From assembly GCA_945910815.1 (NCBI GenBank), contig CAMDZD010000009.1, positions 1-64,000 of the forward strand: a stretch of 64,000 bases of DNA, given 5' to 3'. Below the pieces are notes generated by a model that worked only from the letters and a program-made list of their open reading frames with translations, was not told the DNA's origin and did not search any database. This document shows positions 36,804 through 46,350 of the stretch, piece by piece (positions within the stretch are counted from its first letter, which is position 1; each line of letters opens with the position of its first letter). The position numbers and the translations under genes are program-made. The stretch is from an uncultured Clostridia bacterium. Its GTDB lineage: Bacteria > Bacillota > Clostridia > Oscillospirales > Ruminococcaceae.

Positions 36804-36871
36804 GAAACTTAATGCATTTTTGACAGTTTGTTTAATTTTTGTTGGTAAAATTTGTACGCTTTGTATATTCA

Positions 36872-36900
36872 GCTCCGGAAATCCGGAAACTTCCGGAGCG
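36872..36900 (-). terminator. Stem-loop after the 2411-aa gene
   Basis: GCTCCGGAA/TTCCGGAGC hairpin just after the stop at 36908 on the minus strand. No clear T-run, so efficiency is uncertain. Confidence 0.4.
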
Positions 36901-36907
36901 TGATATA

Positions 36908-39900
36908 TTAACAGTGTTTTTTACGTCTGCGGATACCGAGCATTATTAAAGCTCCGCCCGCCATAACCATTCCGATTACCTTGTAAGGCTGTGTGCCTGT
37001 TCCGCCTGTGGAGGGCATAGAACCTTCATCAACATCGGATTTTTTGTTAGTAACGCTGAGTTCAGTATTACCAGTTTCGGAAAGTGATTTTCCGTTATCA
37101 TATTCAACTGGTATATATCCCGAAACCTTATTTGAAATAATTTCACCACGGTCATCAACTTCAGCAATATAATAATAGTATGTGTTCCCCTGCCCGTCAG
37201 TTATGGGAAGGTTTGAACGTTTTTCTTGCCAACTTTTTGACGATGAAAGTGTTATTGTATCCACCAATTCAGCACCTTCCGGAATATCCGGTGTAATTGC
37301 ACTTAAGGTTACTGTTATAGTAAACTCTGCCATAATATCATCAGAAGTATCTGTTGTATTATTGTCGTCAGTTGCTATAATAGTGGCAGTGCCATTTTTA
37401 ACAGCTGTTACTAAACCTGTTGTGCTATTAACAGTAATGCAATCAGGTATTACAGAATTACCACTTGAATCAGTTTCAGCCTTTATTGACCATGTAACTG
37501 TTCCTTTTTTGTTTGCATAACTAAGAATCTGAGTTTTGCCTTTGTACATTGTTGATTTACCGTATACTGTAAGAACAGGATTTGGCTGTAAATATACATT
37601 TTTAACTTCTCTCTTAGTACCTATCTGTGAGGCATCTGTTACTAATGTTCCAGTACCATATTTAGCAAACAAAGCCGCAGCTGCACCAACAAGAGTTGCA
37701 TTGTAGTCAAGAGCTACTTCATTACCAACTGTATCCTTAAAATTATCATTATAAGAACCGTCTGCTTTTGGACCAGCAACTAATGCACCAACCACTTCAT
37801 GACCATTCGGATAAGTGGTATTATTGTTATAATCATCACCATAACCAGAAATACATGATGCACCTCTGTGATGAGGATATTTAGCAGAATTATCAGCAAA
37901 TCCTACAACAAAGCATGTACTTAAATTTCCATTGCTTGCAATTGTGTTATCGCCAAGAATAAAGTTCATCTGCTTTTTACACCAGTCAGTATAATCAACG
38001 CCATCAACTTTAGATGCTGAAAGTGCAACCATTTGTAAGGCTGTATTGTGTCTTGCACTGCCCCAATCATCAAGAACGACAAAAGAATTACCTTTACATT
38101 TAGATGACAGATAATTTGTAGCCGCACTCCAATTATAAGCAGGGTCAATAAATCTTTTGTATACTACCATTGCACCAAGTTCAACATCACCCCAGAAATA
38201 GCCTCTTTCATCTGCAATTGCTGTGAAAGTATCCAGAAGATTTTTGCAATTAGTCTTATATGTTTCTTCATTTGTTGCAAGATAAAGCCATGCTGCTGCC
38301 CATGCCTGGTCATCTTTATACGAAGTAGAAGTATATTCACCTACACTTGCACTTTTATTTGTTCTTACAGAATACGCATAAAGAGCCTTTGCACAATTCA
38401 GATAATCTTCTTTCCGACTATCATTCGGGAAGTTTATTGCATACTGTGCAAGTGCTGCTGCATATTCGGCTGCAATATCGCTTGCACCGTTGGTAGTATA
38501 AAGCAAATTTCCACGCTGTTCCTGTGTCTGATTTTCAGCTGAACCCCAATAAGAATGGTCAGTACCTCCAGCACCTTTCTGATAAAGGAAGTTAGTTACA
38601 TTATTATTTGAATCAAGAGTTGTAGAGGCTACAAAGAAATCACAGAATCTCTTCATAATTTTCTGATAATGTTCTGTCTGTCCGAGACCGTCATATATAT
38701 CTTTGTTTTCATAGTAGCTCCAGCCAAGAGTAGAAGCTGTATATCCCTGTGGCAGACCAAACATTACATGGTCGCCTGCGTCGTGATAACCCCCAGCAAC
38801 ATCATTGTCATAAGTATGACAATCATCTCTCCAAGTTAAATCACTGCTGTTTTTAACATCATTACCGCACATCTGTGCATCATAGAAGTAAAGCGAATAC
38901 TGCAAAAGTCTTGAATAATCTTCATAATTATTAGTAGGTTCTTGCAATGAAATCGGCTGCACTGAATTAGATGTTGCCGAACCTGCCGGCGGTGTTGTTG
39001 AACGGTAAAGCTTGATATTAATTTTGTCCGGACGTACGTCACCTACATTATCTTCCCAATTTTTCTTTATATTGAGTGATGCAACCGAAATAGTATTTGT
39101 AACTGTAATACTTCCACTATTATCAAACTTCTTTCCGTCAGTACTGTAACTTGCTGTCCAGCCATTTGGAATATTTGTTTCAACAACTTTGTAATACTTT
39201 CCGGCGGGAAGTTTTTCAAATTTTCCTGTCCAATTGTTTTCGTTTAAATTCAAAGTCTTTCCGGTATCAGTCCAGCTATTGTCTGTTCCGTCAGAAGATT
39301 GCTGAAGTTTAACTTTTACGCTTGGCTTTGTTACACCACCAGGGAATGGGTCAGGTTTCCAAACTTTATTAACACTAATACCAACAGTTTTAAGAGTATT
39401 TGTAATTTTAATATCTCCTGAAGAAATGCCATTATTATTTTCATATGAAACTGTATAATTATTCAAATCAGTAACTTCTTTTACATAATAATAGTAAGTA
39501 TGTTCTTCTGAATCTTTAGTTTCAAGATTTGTCCATGTATGCTCCCATTTTCCGTTTGCATCTTGAATAGTAACAGAGTCACCTGATTTCATTTCATCAG
39601 TTAATTCATTTGGTTTAAGATTTTGAGATGTTGAACGATAAAGCTGAACAGTAATTTTATCGGGTCTGAGTGTTTCATAGCCATTATCATCAACCCAGTT
39701 CTTTTTTACTGTTATACTTGTTTTATCTCCCATAGGACTGTTTTTAGCTATAAGTCCAACATATCCAACTTCGGTAACAGTTGTATCTTTATCAATTGCA
39801 CCTTCTTCTGTATTGTTGGAAGTGTTTTCACTTTCACCTCCTGTTGGTGTATCTGGGTCAGTAGAAGCTGTTATATTTGTAAACGAAACATCACTAATTG

Positions 39901-42900
39901 TAGTTGTATTCCAACATTCAATTTTAAATTCTGAAATGTTTTTGAAATCAGAAGTTGCAATTCCAAATAAATTACAAATATCTGACACTTTTAAACTACG
40001 AGTAGTTTTTTCTTGATTAAATTTAAAACCATTTGTATTGCTTTTATCTTCATTATTTATCTTCGCTTTATATATACCATTGCCCCAACCAAATTCACCA
40101 CTTGGAGTGTTAAATGTAAGAGTCACAACAACTGAATCATTTGTTATCATATCATCAGTAACTGCTCTTGATAAACCAGTTGAATTAAGAGTAATTTCTT
40201 TATTACTTACAGTAATTCCTTCACCAAAATCTGTTGTTGAACTTCCTCCACTCGATGAACCGCCAGAAGAAGAATCACCATAAACTCTAACTTCCTTTAT
40301 AGTTACAGTTGATTTATTAGACTGATATTGAATATCTTTACTTCCGTCCATTGTAACAGGTGAATTAAATGTGTATTTAATTACATATTCATTTCCGCTG
40401 TTGTTCAAAGTATATGAACCAAGTGATGAATTTTTAAATAAACTTGACCATTCACCTATGCCATTTATCCAGTTTTTATTACCTTGAATGTTAATATCAC
40501 TATCATTAATTGCTTTATTAATATCATCTCCAGTAAAAGTAAATAACACTTCAATCGCAGTAACATTTGTATAAGTATTGCTATCATTATATTGATTTAC
40601 TGATGAATCCTTTTGCAATGCACCTTGATAAGCAACTATATACTGTGGCAAACCAGTTTCAACATCATACACACCATTATTTTTATTAATTGTAAAATAG
40701 AATTTCTGTCCTGCCTGGTATCCGGTTGGTGCAGAGACTTCATAAAGATAATATAAACCTTCTTTAAGATAACCATTCTGTATATAATCCGCATTTGCAT
40801 TAGATGAACCATTTTTGAATGTTTCATAAAGGTCTATCTCACCATTATTAACTGTAAATCCATCACCTGAAATTGGATATATAGGAGTTGTTTCATCATC
40901 AGCCGAATATAATTTGAACTTCGCACCGTCAAGAGTTTCAGTACCATCTGCATTAGTCTTTTTCAGCTTAACTTTTGCACCAGTAATTTTAGTATCAGTC
41001 ATTGTAATGGTGCGGTTGTTATCATATGTTAAGTCAAGATTATTTTCTAAATTATTTTCAGCATATCCCCATAAAATTTTATTTGTATCAGTTTTTTTGA
41101 AATAAATGTCAGGTGCCGTCTCATAGCCAGTAGGAGCAGATTCCTCATGGAATCTGTACACTTTATTAAGTTCAAGTTTTTCTGGGTCAATTGTAAATGA
41201 ACTTCCTGTCCAGTTCCATACAGTATCTGCGACATCTGCATAATCGTTACCGCTTTTATACTGAAGTTTAATTGTCGCACCTGAAAGAGGATTGCCGTTG
41301 CTGTCCTCTTTTTTGAATAACAAACCACAGCGGTTTTCAAATTTCAGATTTTCTGACGGCATAGGCATCATCATAATATCATCAGGATTGTAATAATACT
41401 TTGAATCAACTGTTGTAGTAGGATATATTTGAGCGGTTGAGGGGTCAGCAATTATTGGTGCATATTTATCATATTGGGCTGTTACGGTTGTTGTATAATA
41501 TGCTGTTACATATGAAGATACTACTGTTGTTTCTGTAGAAGTAACCGTTGTTGATTCCTGTTTTATTGCTGATTCAGGGAAAACATATGTCTTGCCAGCT
41601 TCAAAAGTTTTTGACTGATTATAATTAGTACCAAAAATAGTAGGAAAATTAGTCCCATCATTTTCTTGTATCCAGAAATTACTACTGCTTACATTTTGGT
41701 TGAATTTAATTGAAATTCCAATAACATTTTCTTTACTTAAATTACCTAAATCCAAATCACCATTATTAATACTATTTCCTTCATAAACGACAGATGTTTT
41801 ATCATTATAATAGAAAGTCAATGTATATCCGCCTGATACATTTGCATTTTCCAAATAAATTTTATTTATCTTATAAGCGTTTAGTCCCTCTGCTTCATTA
41901 TTAAATACATCTATCATTGATGTTACAGTTACTGGAACATCTTCTCCATTTTCTTGTGTAGTAACTACATAAGAACTTATTTCACTTGTTAAAACATCAG
42001 CTGCATACTGTTTATCATCTGTTATTACTATTGTACCTGTACCAGTAGGATTGCCCTCAAGTTTACTAACTTCTGAAACTTGCCCGTTATCTATTTCAAG
42101 ATAGAAAGTTTCATTATCAATTTTCAGTTCACGTCTTATCTGTTTGCTTGAAGAACCGTCATAGCTGTAAATATCTTTAAGTTCTATAGTGAATGGGCTA
42201 TGATTGTCAAATTGAACTGTTGCTATGATATGCGTTGGTATTGTGCCTGAACCTGTTTCAATAAGACCGTTTGACTGAATCTCTTCTGTAATCGTAACTG
42301 TATAGGTTTTTTCAGTATCTGCTATATATCCCTCAGGGGCAGAAACTTCCTTAATGGTATATGTACCAGTGAATTGCTGTCCGCTAATGTACGTTTCACC
42401 GCCTGTAAAATCAACTTTTGAGGGAATATCTACATAATTTGTATCATTTCCACTTGTAAATGAATTTACAATTTTCGCATTTTCAGTATCATAATTTTCA
42501 ATTATATCAAATTTTGCACCAGCAAGCAACTGATTTGTATCTTTTACAAATTTATCAACCGGAATTGTATATCCCATAGAAGAACCAAGAATATCTTCCA
42601 TACCGCCACGATATGGTCTGTAACCAAATTCAAGACCGCCTGTAAAAGTTTTTGCAATCAGTGAACCGGAAAGGTGACCATTACAATCATTACCAGAGGT
42701 AACATCAGCATTGGGAGCTAAAATTGTACCATTAAAGTTGGCATCAATAAATACACTTGTTGCATTATAGAAATTATAGAGAATCTGTTCAGATTTTTTA
42801 TTATTATTTGCGTTTGCAATTTGACCATCACAATCTTGCCTTGAAATGCATGTATCATTAATATAAGTTGAAAATATATCATCTTTTCCATCTACACCTA

Positions 42901-44143
42901 TATTAGCATTTCCACCACAATTAACTATAAGATTAGCATTATCAGGAACATTTACAAAACGAATTTCTCTGATATCATCATCCCATTCATTCATTGTAAA
43001 ATAAACTGTTTTAGCATCAGAAGAAACACCAGGACCATCTAATGTTAAAACTCCATTACTAAATGTTGTTGTTCCTGTTGCAGTCTTTTTTGAAAGCTTT
43101 TCTGATTGCTGTCTGAGCCATGTAAATGTATCAGTGAAGTTAATCAAGTCATCCTGATAAAATTGTGCAACTTCATTAGGACTAACATTATTATGTGAAC
43201 ATGTTACTTGATACAATGTATCTACTGCTCCAGGCCATGTAAGATGTGAACAATTATTAATATCTGTTGATGAACCTATTACAAATCTCTTATATAAGTC
43301 CTCATCAGCAGGATACATATAACTGCCGTCCCCCTCTTTTCCTTGACTAAGAGTATTTATATTTTTAATTTTACCATTTGCAATTGCATGAGCAAAATCA
43401 GTTACTCCTGTATAGTTATCAGTATTTTTCAATGCTGTACCAGATGTATAGTCACCGTTTCCTATCTGATAATTCCAACTGCCAGTAAAATTAACATCTC
43501 CACCAACAGCTACACGACCTTCAGCATCTGCATTACTTGGATTAAAATTACTTTCAAGAAAAATACAAAAATCACTTGCAATACCAAGGAAGTATTTTCT
43601 TTTAGCAGCTTCAATTACATCATTTGCATTTTTACAGTTTGCTGCCCATTCAACACCATCACCAATAAGCAAAGAAACTTCAGAAAGCTGACCTTTACTA
43701 TATCTGTCATTGGCATCAACTCCGCCATTCATATTTGAAACCAAAGTTCTGCCTTGCTCATCAGTAGCCATTACATTGCTAATATTAATGGCATCAGGAG
43801 AAAGATTTTCAAAATCAAAGTTATTTTCTTCCTGATAATCAGAATAACATTCCTGAGAGTGAATATGTTCGGGAATATCACAAACTAAAGTATAGCAGTC
43901 AGCATTATGCAAATGTTCATCTGATTCCTCAATACCGCAGGAAATCTCATAACATTCATCAGAATGAATATGTTCTTCCATACCACATATAAGCTCGCCC
44001 GTCATACTTACAGCAGGCATAATAAGGCTGAAAGGCACAGCAAATGAAACAACTATGGAAAGTACTAAAAGCAAAGCAATATATTTTTTATGTTTTTCGT
44101 GGTTCTTTAAAAAATTCTGTATAACAAACTGAAAGTCTTTCAC
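36908..44143 (-). CDS. Giant LPXTG pilus/surface protein carrying a GH9 cellulase module
   Basis: 2411 aa, GTG start with AAGGAGG. Layout: signal segment (about 20-44); three Cys/His repeats of type C-x3-EH-x-HS-x2-CY (about 53-108); choice-of-anchor-A domain (about 180-515); several SpaA/Cna_B domains (near 520, 945, 1060, 1470, 1585); CBM-like beta modules (near 760, 1195 and 1305) with a GGSSSGGSS linker; a Cna_B domain opened near 1720 by a GH9 module (about 1740-2165) and a Big_2 domain (about 2180-2285), then completed to about 2365; sorting signal MPSTGG (about 2375), TM and RRRKKHC. GH9 residues look intact: DAGDH (1788-1792), PHHRG (His2091) and NEVALDYN (Glu2142). Probable pilus-tip or wall-linked cellulase/adhesin. 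CBM assignments are tentative. Confidence 0.88.
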   Translation of the reverse strand: MKDFQFVIQNFLKNHEKHKKYIALLLVLSIVVSFAVPFSLIMPAVSMTGELICGMEEHIHSDECYEISCGIEESDEHLHNADCYTLVCDIPEHIHSQECYSDYQEENNFDFENLSPDAINISNVMATDEQGRTLVSNMNGGVDANDRYSKGQLSEVSLLIGDGVEWAANCKNANDVIEAAKRKYFLGIASDFCIFLESNFNPSNADAEGRVAVGGDVNFTGSWNYQIGNGDYTSGTALKNTDNYTGVTDFAHAIANGKIKNINTLSQGKEGDGSYMYPADEDLYKRFVIGSSTDINNCSHLTWPGAVDTLYQVTCSHNNVSPNEVAQFYQDDLINFTDTFTWLRQQSEKLSKKTATGTTTFSNGVLTLDGPGVSSDAKTVYFTMNEWDDDIREIRFVNVPDNANLIVNCGGNANIGVDGKDDIFSTYINDTCISRQDCDGQIANANNNKKSEQILYNFYNATSVFIDANFNGTILAPNADVTSGNDCNGHLSGSLIAKTFTGGLEFGYRPYRGGMEDILGSSMGYTIPVDKFVKDTNQLLAGAKFDIIENYDTENAKIVNSFTSGNDTNYVDIPSKVDFTGGETYISGQQFTGTYTIKEVSAPEGYIADTEKTYTVTITEEIQSNGLIETGSGTIPTHIIATVQFDNHSPFTIELKDIYSYDGSSSKQIRRELKIDNETFYLEIDNGQVSEVSKLEGNPTGTGTIVITDDKQYAADVLTSEISSYVVTTQENGEDVPVTVTSMIDVFNNEAEGLNAYKINKIYLENANVSGGYTLTFYYNDKTSVVYEGNSINNGDLDLGNLSKENVIGISIKFNQNVSSSNFWIQENDGTNFPTIFGTNYNQSKTFEAGKTYVFPESAIKQESTTVTSTETTVVSSYVTAYYTTTVTAQYDKYAPIIADPSTAQIYPTTTVDSKYYYNPDDIMMMPMPSENLKFENRCGLLFKKEDSNGNPLSGATIKLQYKSGNDYADVADTVWNWTGSSFTIDPEKLELNKVYRFHEESAPTGYETAPDIYFKKTDTNKILWGYAENNLENNLDLTYDNNRTITMTDTKITGAKVKLKKTNADGTETLDGAKFKLYSADDETTPIYPISGDGFTVNNGEIDLYETFKNGSSNANADYIQNGYLKEGLYYLYEVSAPTGYQAGQKFYFTINKNNGVYDVETGLPQYIVAYQGALQKDSSVNQYNDSNTYTNVTAIEVLFTFTGDDINKAINDSDINIQGNKNWINGIGEWSSLFKNSSLGSYTLNNSGNEYVIKYTFNSPVTMDGSKDIQYQSNKSTVTIKEVRVYGDSSSGGSSSGGSSTTDFGEGITVSNKEITLNSTGLSRAVTDDMITNDSVVVTLTFNTPSGEFGWGNGIYKAKINNEDKSNTNGFKFNQEKTTRSLKVSDICNLFGIATSDFKNISEFKIECWNTTTISDVSFTNITASTDPDTPTGGESENTSNNTEEGAIDKDTTVTEVGYVGLIAKNSPMGDKTSITVKKNWVDDNGYETLRPDKITVQLYRSTSQNLKPNELTDEMKSGDSVTIQDANGKWEHTWTNLETKDSEEHTYYYYVKEVTDLNNYTVSYENNNGISSGDIKITNTLKTVGISVNKVWKPDPFPGGVTKPSVKVKLQQSSDGTDNSWTDTGKTLNLNENNWTGKFEKLPAGKYYKVVETNIPNGWTASYSTDGKKFDNSGSITVTNTISVASLNIKKNWEDNVGDVRPDKINIKLYRSTTPPAGSATSNSVQPISLQEPTNNYEDYSRLLQYSLYFYDAQMCGNDVKNSSDLTWRDDCHTYDNDVAGGYHDAGDHVMFGLPQGYTASTLGWSYYENKDIYDGLGQTEHYQKIMKRFCDFFVASTTLDSNNNVTNFLYQKGAGGTDHSYWGSAENQTQEQRGNLLYTTNGASDIAAEYAAALAQYAINFPNDSRKEDYLNCAKALYAYSVRTNKSASVGEYTSTSYKDDQAWAAAWLYLATNEETYKTNCKNLLDTFTAIADERGYFWGDVELGAMVVYKRFIDPAYNWSAATNYLSSKCKGNSFVVLDDWGSARHNTALQMVALSASKVDGVDYTDWCKKQMNFILGDNTIASNGNLSTCFVVGFADNSAKYPHHRGASCISGYGDDYNNNTTYPNGHEVVGALVAGPKADGSYNDNFKDTVGNEVALDYNATLVGAAAALFAKYGTGTLVTDASQIGTKREVKNVYLQPNPVLTVYGKSTMYKGKTQILSYANKKGTVTWSIKAETDSSGNSVIPDCITVNSTTGLVTAVKNGTATIIATDDNNTTDTSDDIMAEFTITVTLSAITPDIPEGAELVDTITLSSSKSWQEKRSNLPITDGQGNTYYYYIAEVDDRGEIISNKVSGYIPVEYDNGKSLSETGNTELSVTNKKSDVDEGSMPSTGGTGTQPYKVIGMVMAGGALIMLGIRRRKKHC

Positions 44144-44181
44144 GATATTCCCTCCTTAAAGATTCATATTCAAATCAGAGA

Positions 44182-44763
44182 TTAAAAAAAGCTTATAGAT
44201 TCAAAAGGCCATATTCGGAGAATAACTTTTCCGATAACATATTCATCAGCGATACATCCAACAGAAGTTGAACGGCTGTCAACGGAAGTTGAACGGTGGT
44301 CACCCATAACGAAAATACGGTTATCGGGGACTTGGTAAGGTAATTTTATATCACATTCGCCGAAAGCCTTTTCATTTACATAAGGCTCATCAAGGATTTC
44401 GCCGTTCACGTAAACAGTGCCGTCTTCTTTTATATCGATTACATCACCTGCCGTGCCTATAACACGTTTCAAAAGGATTTTATTATTAAAATAAAAAGCG
44501 ACTACATCACCGCTTTTAAAGTTACTGCGTTTATTGCATATTACAAGTTCATCATTCATAAAAGTTGGAGTCATACTTGTACCTGTAACACGAAGAACTG
44601 GAAGAAAAAGCATTGATATAAGCACTGCAACTGCTGCAACGACCAACAATGACGATACAGTGCTTGAAAGCATACGGCGGTATTCTTTTATATATCTTAT
44701 GCGTTTAAGTTCAGAGGAAAGCTGTTCAGCGGTGGGCAGATTGTTTTTATCGAAATTTGCCAT
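44182..44763 (-). CDS. lepB: Signal peptidase I of the pilus locus
   Basis: 193-aa type I signal peptidase with an N-terminal cytoplasmic tail and one TM. Catalytic Ser in TGTSMTPTF and Lys in LLKRVIGTAGD, with downstream VMGDHRSTSVDSR. Located just upstream of the 2411-aa gene. Pilus operons often contain their own SPase (SipA-like), so it probably processes or assists assembly of these large precursors. Confidence 0.92.
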   Translation of the reverse strand: MANFDKNNLPTAEQLSSELKRIRYIKEYRRMLSSTVSSLLVVAAVAVLISMLFLPVLRVTGTSMTPTFMNDELVICNKRSNFKSGDVVAFYFNNKILLKRVIGTAGDVIDIKEDGTVYVNGEILDEPYVNEKAFGECDIKLPYQVPDNRIFVMGDHRSTSVDSRSTSVGCIADEYVIGKVILRIWPFESISFF

Positions 44764-44766
44764 AAA

Positions 44767-45030
44767 TTAACCGCTCCGTTCCTGTTCAGCGGATTCCGGA
44801 GAATCGCTGATATTTTCATCAGCCTTAACAGGATTGATAGCATCTTTAACAATCTGTGAAATCCTGTTTAAATCCTCATCAGAAAGCGACTGTTTATTTA
44901 AAGTAAGATTTTCAATACGCTGTTGAAGTTCCTGATTTTGTTTTTTCAGATTATCAATTTCTTTCTGAAGATAGAAAAGTATTTCAAGAAGCTCATCGCG
45001 TTTAAGTCTGCGTAATTCCTTATCAGTCAT
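44767..45030 (-). CDS. Small coiled-coil protein opening the pilus locus
   Basis: 87 aa from the ATG at 45030 (GAGGAG 6 bases upstream). KELRRLKRDELLEILFYLQ is followed by a leucine-rich coiled coil (KEIDNLKKQNQELQQRIENL) and a charged tail. No membrane segment. Such proteins are seen next to pilin/SPase clusters in related Clostridia; function unknown. It is 3 bases before lepB and therefore co-transcribed. Confidence 0.7.
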   Translation of the reverse strand: MTDKELRRLKRDELLEILFYLQKEIDNLKKQNQELQQRIENLTLNKQSLSDEDLNRISQIVKDAINPVKADENISDSPESAEQERSG

Positions 45031-45330
45031 CTTTATCTCCTCTGACATTTTATATCTGTAAATCTATTTTAATATCAAAGGAATAAAAAGTCAAGCGATA
45101 ATAATATAATTTGTATACTATAACAAACAGTATAGTTATTTGTTGTGCATTTTTTACATAGGAAAATATATCCAGATATATAAATTATAGTAAAAACAGA
45201 AACAAATCATAAATAAAGTCACAAAAAAGATTATTTACAAGGTATAATATTATATATTAATAATACTTATAGTATTATCTGAAATTAAAAAAATACAGGC
45301 AGATTTTTTAATTCTGCCCGCATCGGAAAA
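45031..45330. other. AT-rich gap upstream of the pilus locus
   Basis: About 280 noncoding bases. Contains the aquaporin terminator at the right end, a TACTATA/TATAGTT imperfect dyad (about 45117-45140), and minus-strand TATAAT-like sequences without a convincing -35. The pilus-locus promoter is presumably here, but I cannot fix it. Confidence 0.5.
45297..45325 (-). terminator. Terminator of the aquaporin gene
   Basis: GGGCAGA/TCTGCC stem-loop just after the stop at 45331 on the minus strand, followed by TATTTTTTT. Confidence 0.75.
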
Positions 45331-46041
45331 TCAGTTGTTCTGATTAAAAAAGCTGTTTGAAGCTACTGCAAAGAAAGCACCTGCAAGAGGAGCTATTATA
45401 AATACCCAGAGCTGTGCGATTGATGAACCGCCTGTATTTGCTATTGCGAAAAATGCCGGAGCAATACTTCTTGCGGGATTTACGGAAGTACCGGTGAGAT
45501 TTATTCCAACAAGATGTACAAAAGTAAGAGCAATTCCAATAAATATCGGAGCATTTTTTCTTACAGACATATCCTTGCTTTTAGTAACAGAAAGAACTAT
45601 TGTTATAAAAACGAAAGTGAGAATAATTTCAGCAATTAAAGCTCCGAAGAAATTAAGATTTCCGAAACCGTTCGCACCAAAGGAATAATCCTTTATATCA
45701 TTTTTTTCCATTCCGAAAAGATTTGAAAATCCTCCGCATTTGACAAGCAAAGCAAGGATAATTGTAGCTATAAATGAGCCTGCAATCTGCGATACAATAT
45801 AGCCGATAAATTCCTTAAGTTTCATTTTGCCGTCAACAAGCATAGCAAATGACACGGCGGGATTTAAGTGGCAACCGCTTGCCTGACTGACTGAATAACC
45901 TGCAATTATTATTGAAAGTCCGAATGCAAGTGAAGTTGCAACAACATTTGCATTAGTTGCCATTGCAGTACCGCACCCGAAAAACACAAGTATAAAAGTA
46001 CCAGCGATTTCGGATATATATTTTCTTGTTAAATTTTTCAT
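45331..46041 (-). CDS. Aquaporin / MIP-family channel
   Basis: 236-aa six-helix channel with both NPA boxes (HLNPAVSF and SVNPARSI). The SVNPARS form and short loops favour an AqpZ-like water channel over a glycerol facilitator. GGAGG precedes the ATG. Single-gene unit with its own terminator. Confidence 0.92.
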   Translation of the reverse strand: MKNLTRKYISEIAGTFILVFFGCGTAMATNANVVATSLAFGLSIIIAGYSVSQASGCHLNPAVSFAMLVDGKMKLKEFIGYIVSQIAGSFIATIILALLVKCGGFSNLFGMEKNDIKDYSFGANGFGNLNFFGALIAEIILTFVFITIVLSVTKSKDMSVRKNAPIFIGIALTFVHLVGINLTGTSVNPARSIAPAFFAIANTGGSSIAQLWVFIIAPLAGAFFAVASNSFFNQNN

Positions 46042-46171
46042 AGAAAAACCTCCGATAGCTATGTAATACAGTTATTTTATACTAAAAATCCGGATATGTC
46101 CAGTATTTCCGATATATTTTAAGAAAAAACTGTAATATTACACAAACAGCAACTATGTTATTTGTATATAT

Positions 46172-46342
46172 TTACTGCTTACGGCTTATTTTGTATTCAT
46201 CGCCATCATGGTAATACGGACAATGCTTGTAATGTCCCTGTATCAGCCTTGCATACTCATCTTCATCGAGATTTCTTTCGCATACCCAGCATTCAAATTC
46301 TTCATCATAATAATAGTATGCACAGGTTTCACATTCGTTCAT
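46172..46342 (-). CDS. DUF6472-like cysteine-rich mini-protein
   Basis: 56 aa, starts MNECETCAYYYYDEE, then WVCERNLDEDEY, HCPYYHDGDEYKISRKQ. Four conserved Cys (C4, C7, C21, C41) suggest a small metal-binding fold. The pattern matches the DUF6472 family found in many Clostridia. It directly follows the GNAT gene on the same strand (9-base gap), with GAGGTGC before the ATG. Confidence 0.8.
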   Translation of the reverse strand: MNECETCAYYYYDEEFECWVCERNLDEDEYARLIQGHYKHCPYYHDGDEYKISRKQ

Positions 46343-46350
46343 AGAGCACC

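Noticed and set aside
36908..44143. GH9 segment considered as a separate gene joined by an assembly or frameshift artefact
   Set aside because: The frame runs without stops from GTG to the sorting signal, and the sequence on both sides of GH9 matches the two halves of a single Cna_B domain.
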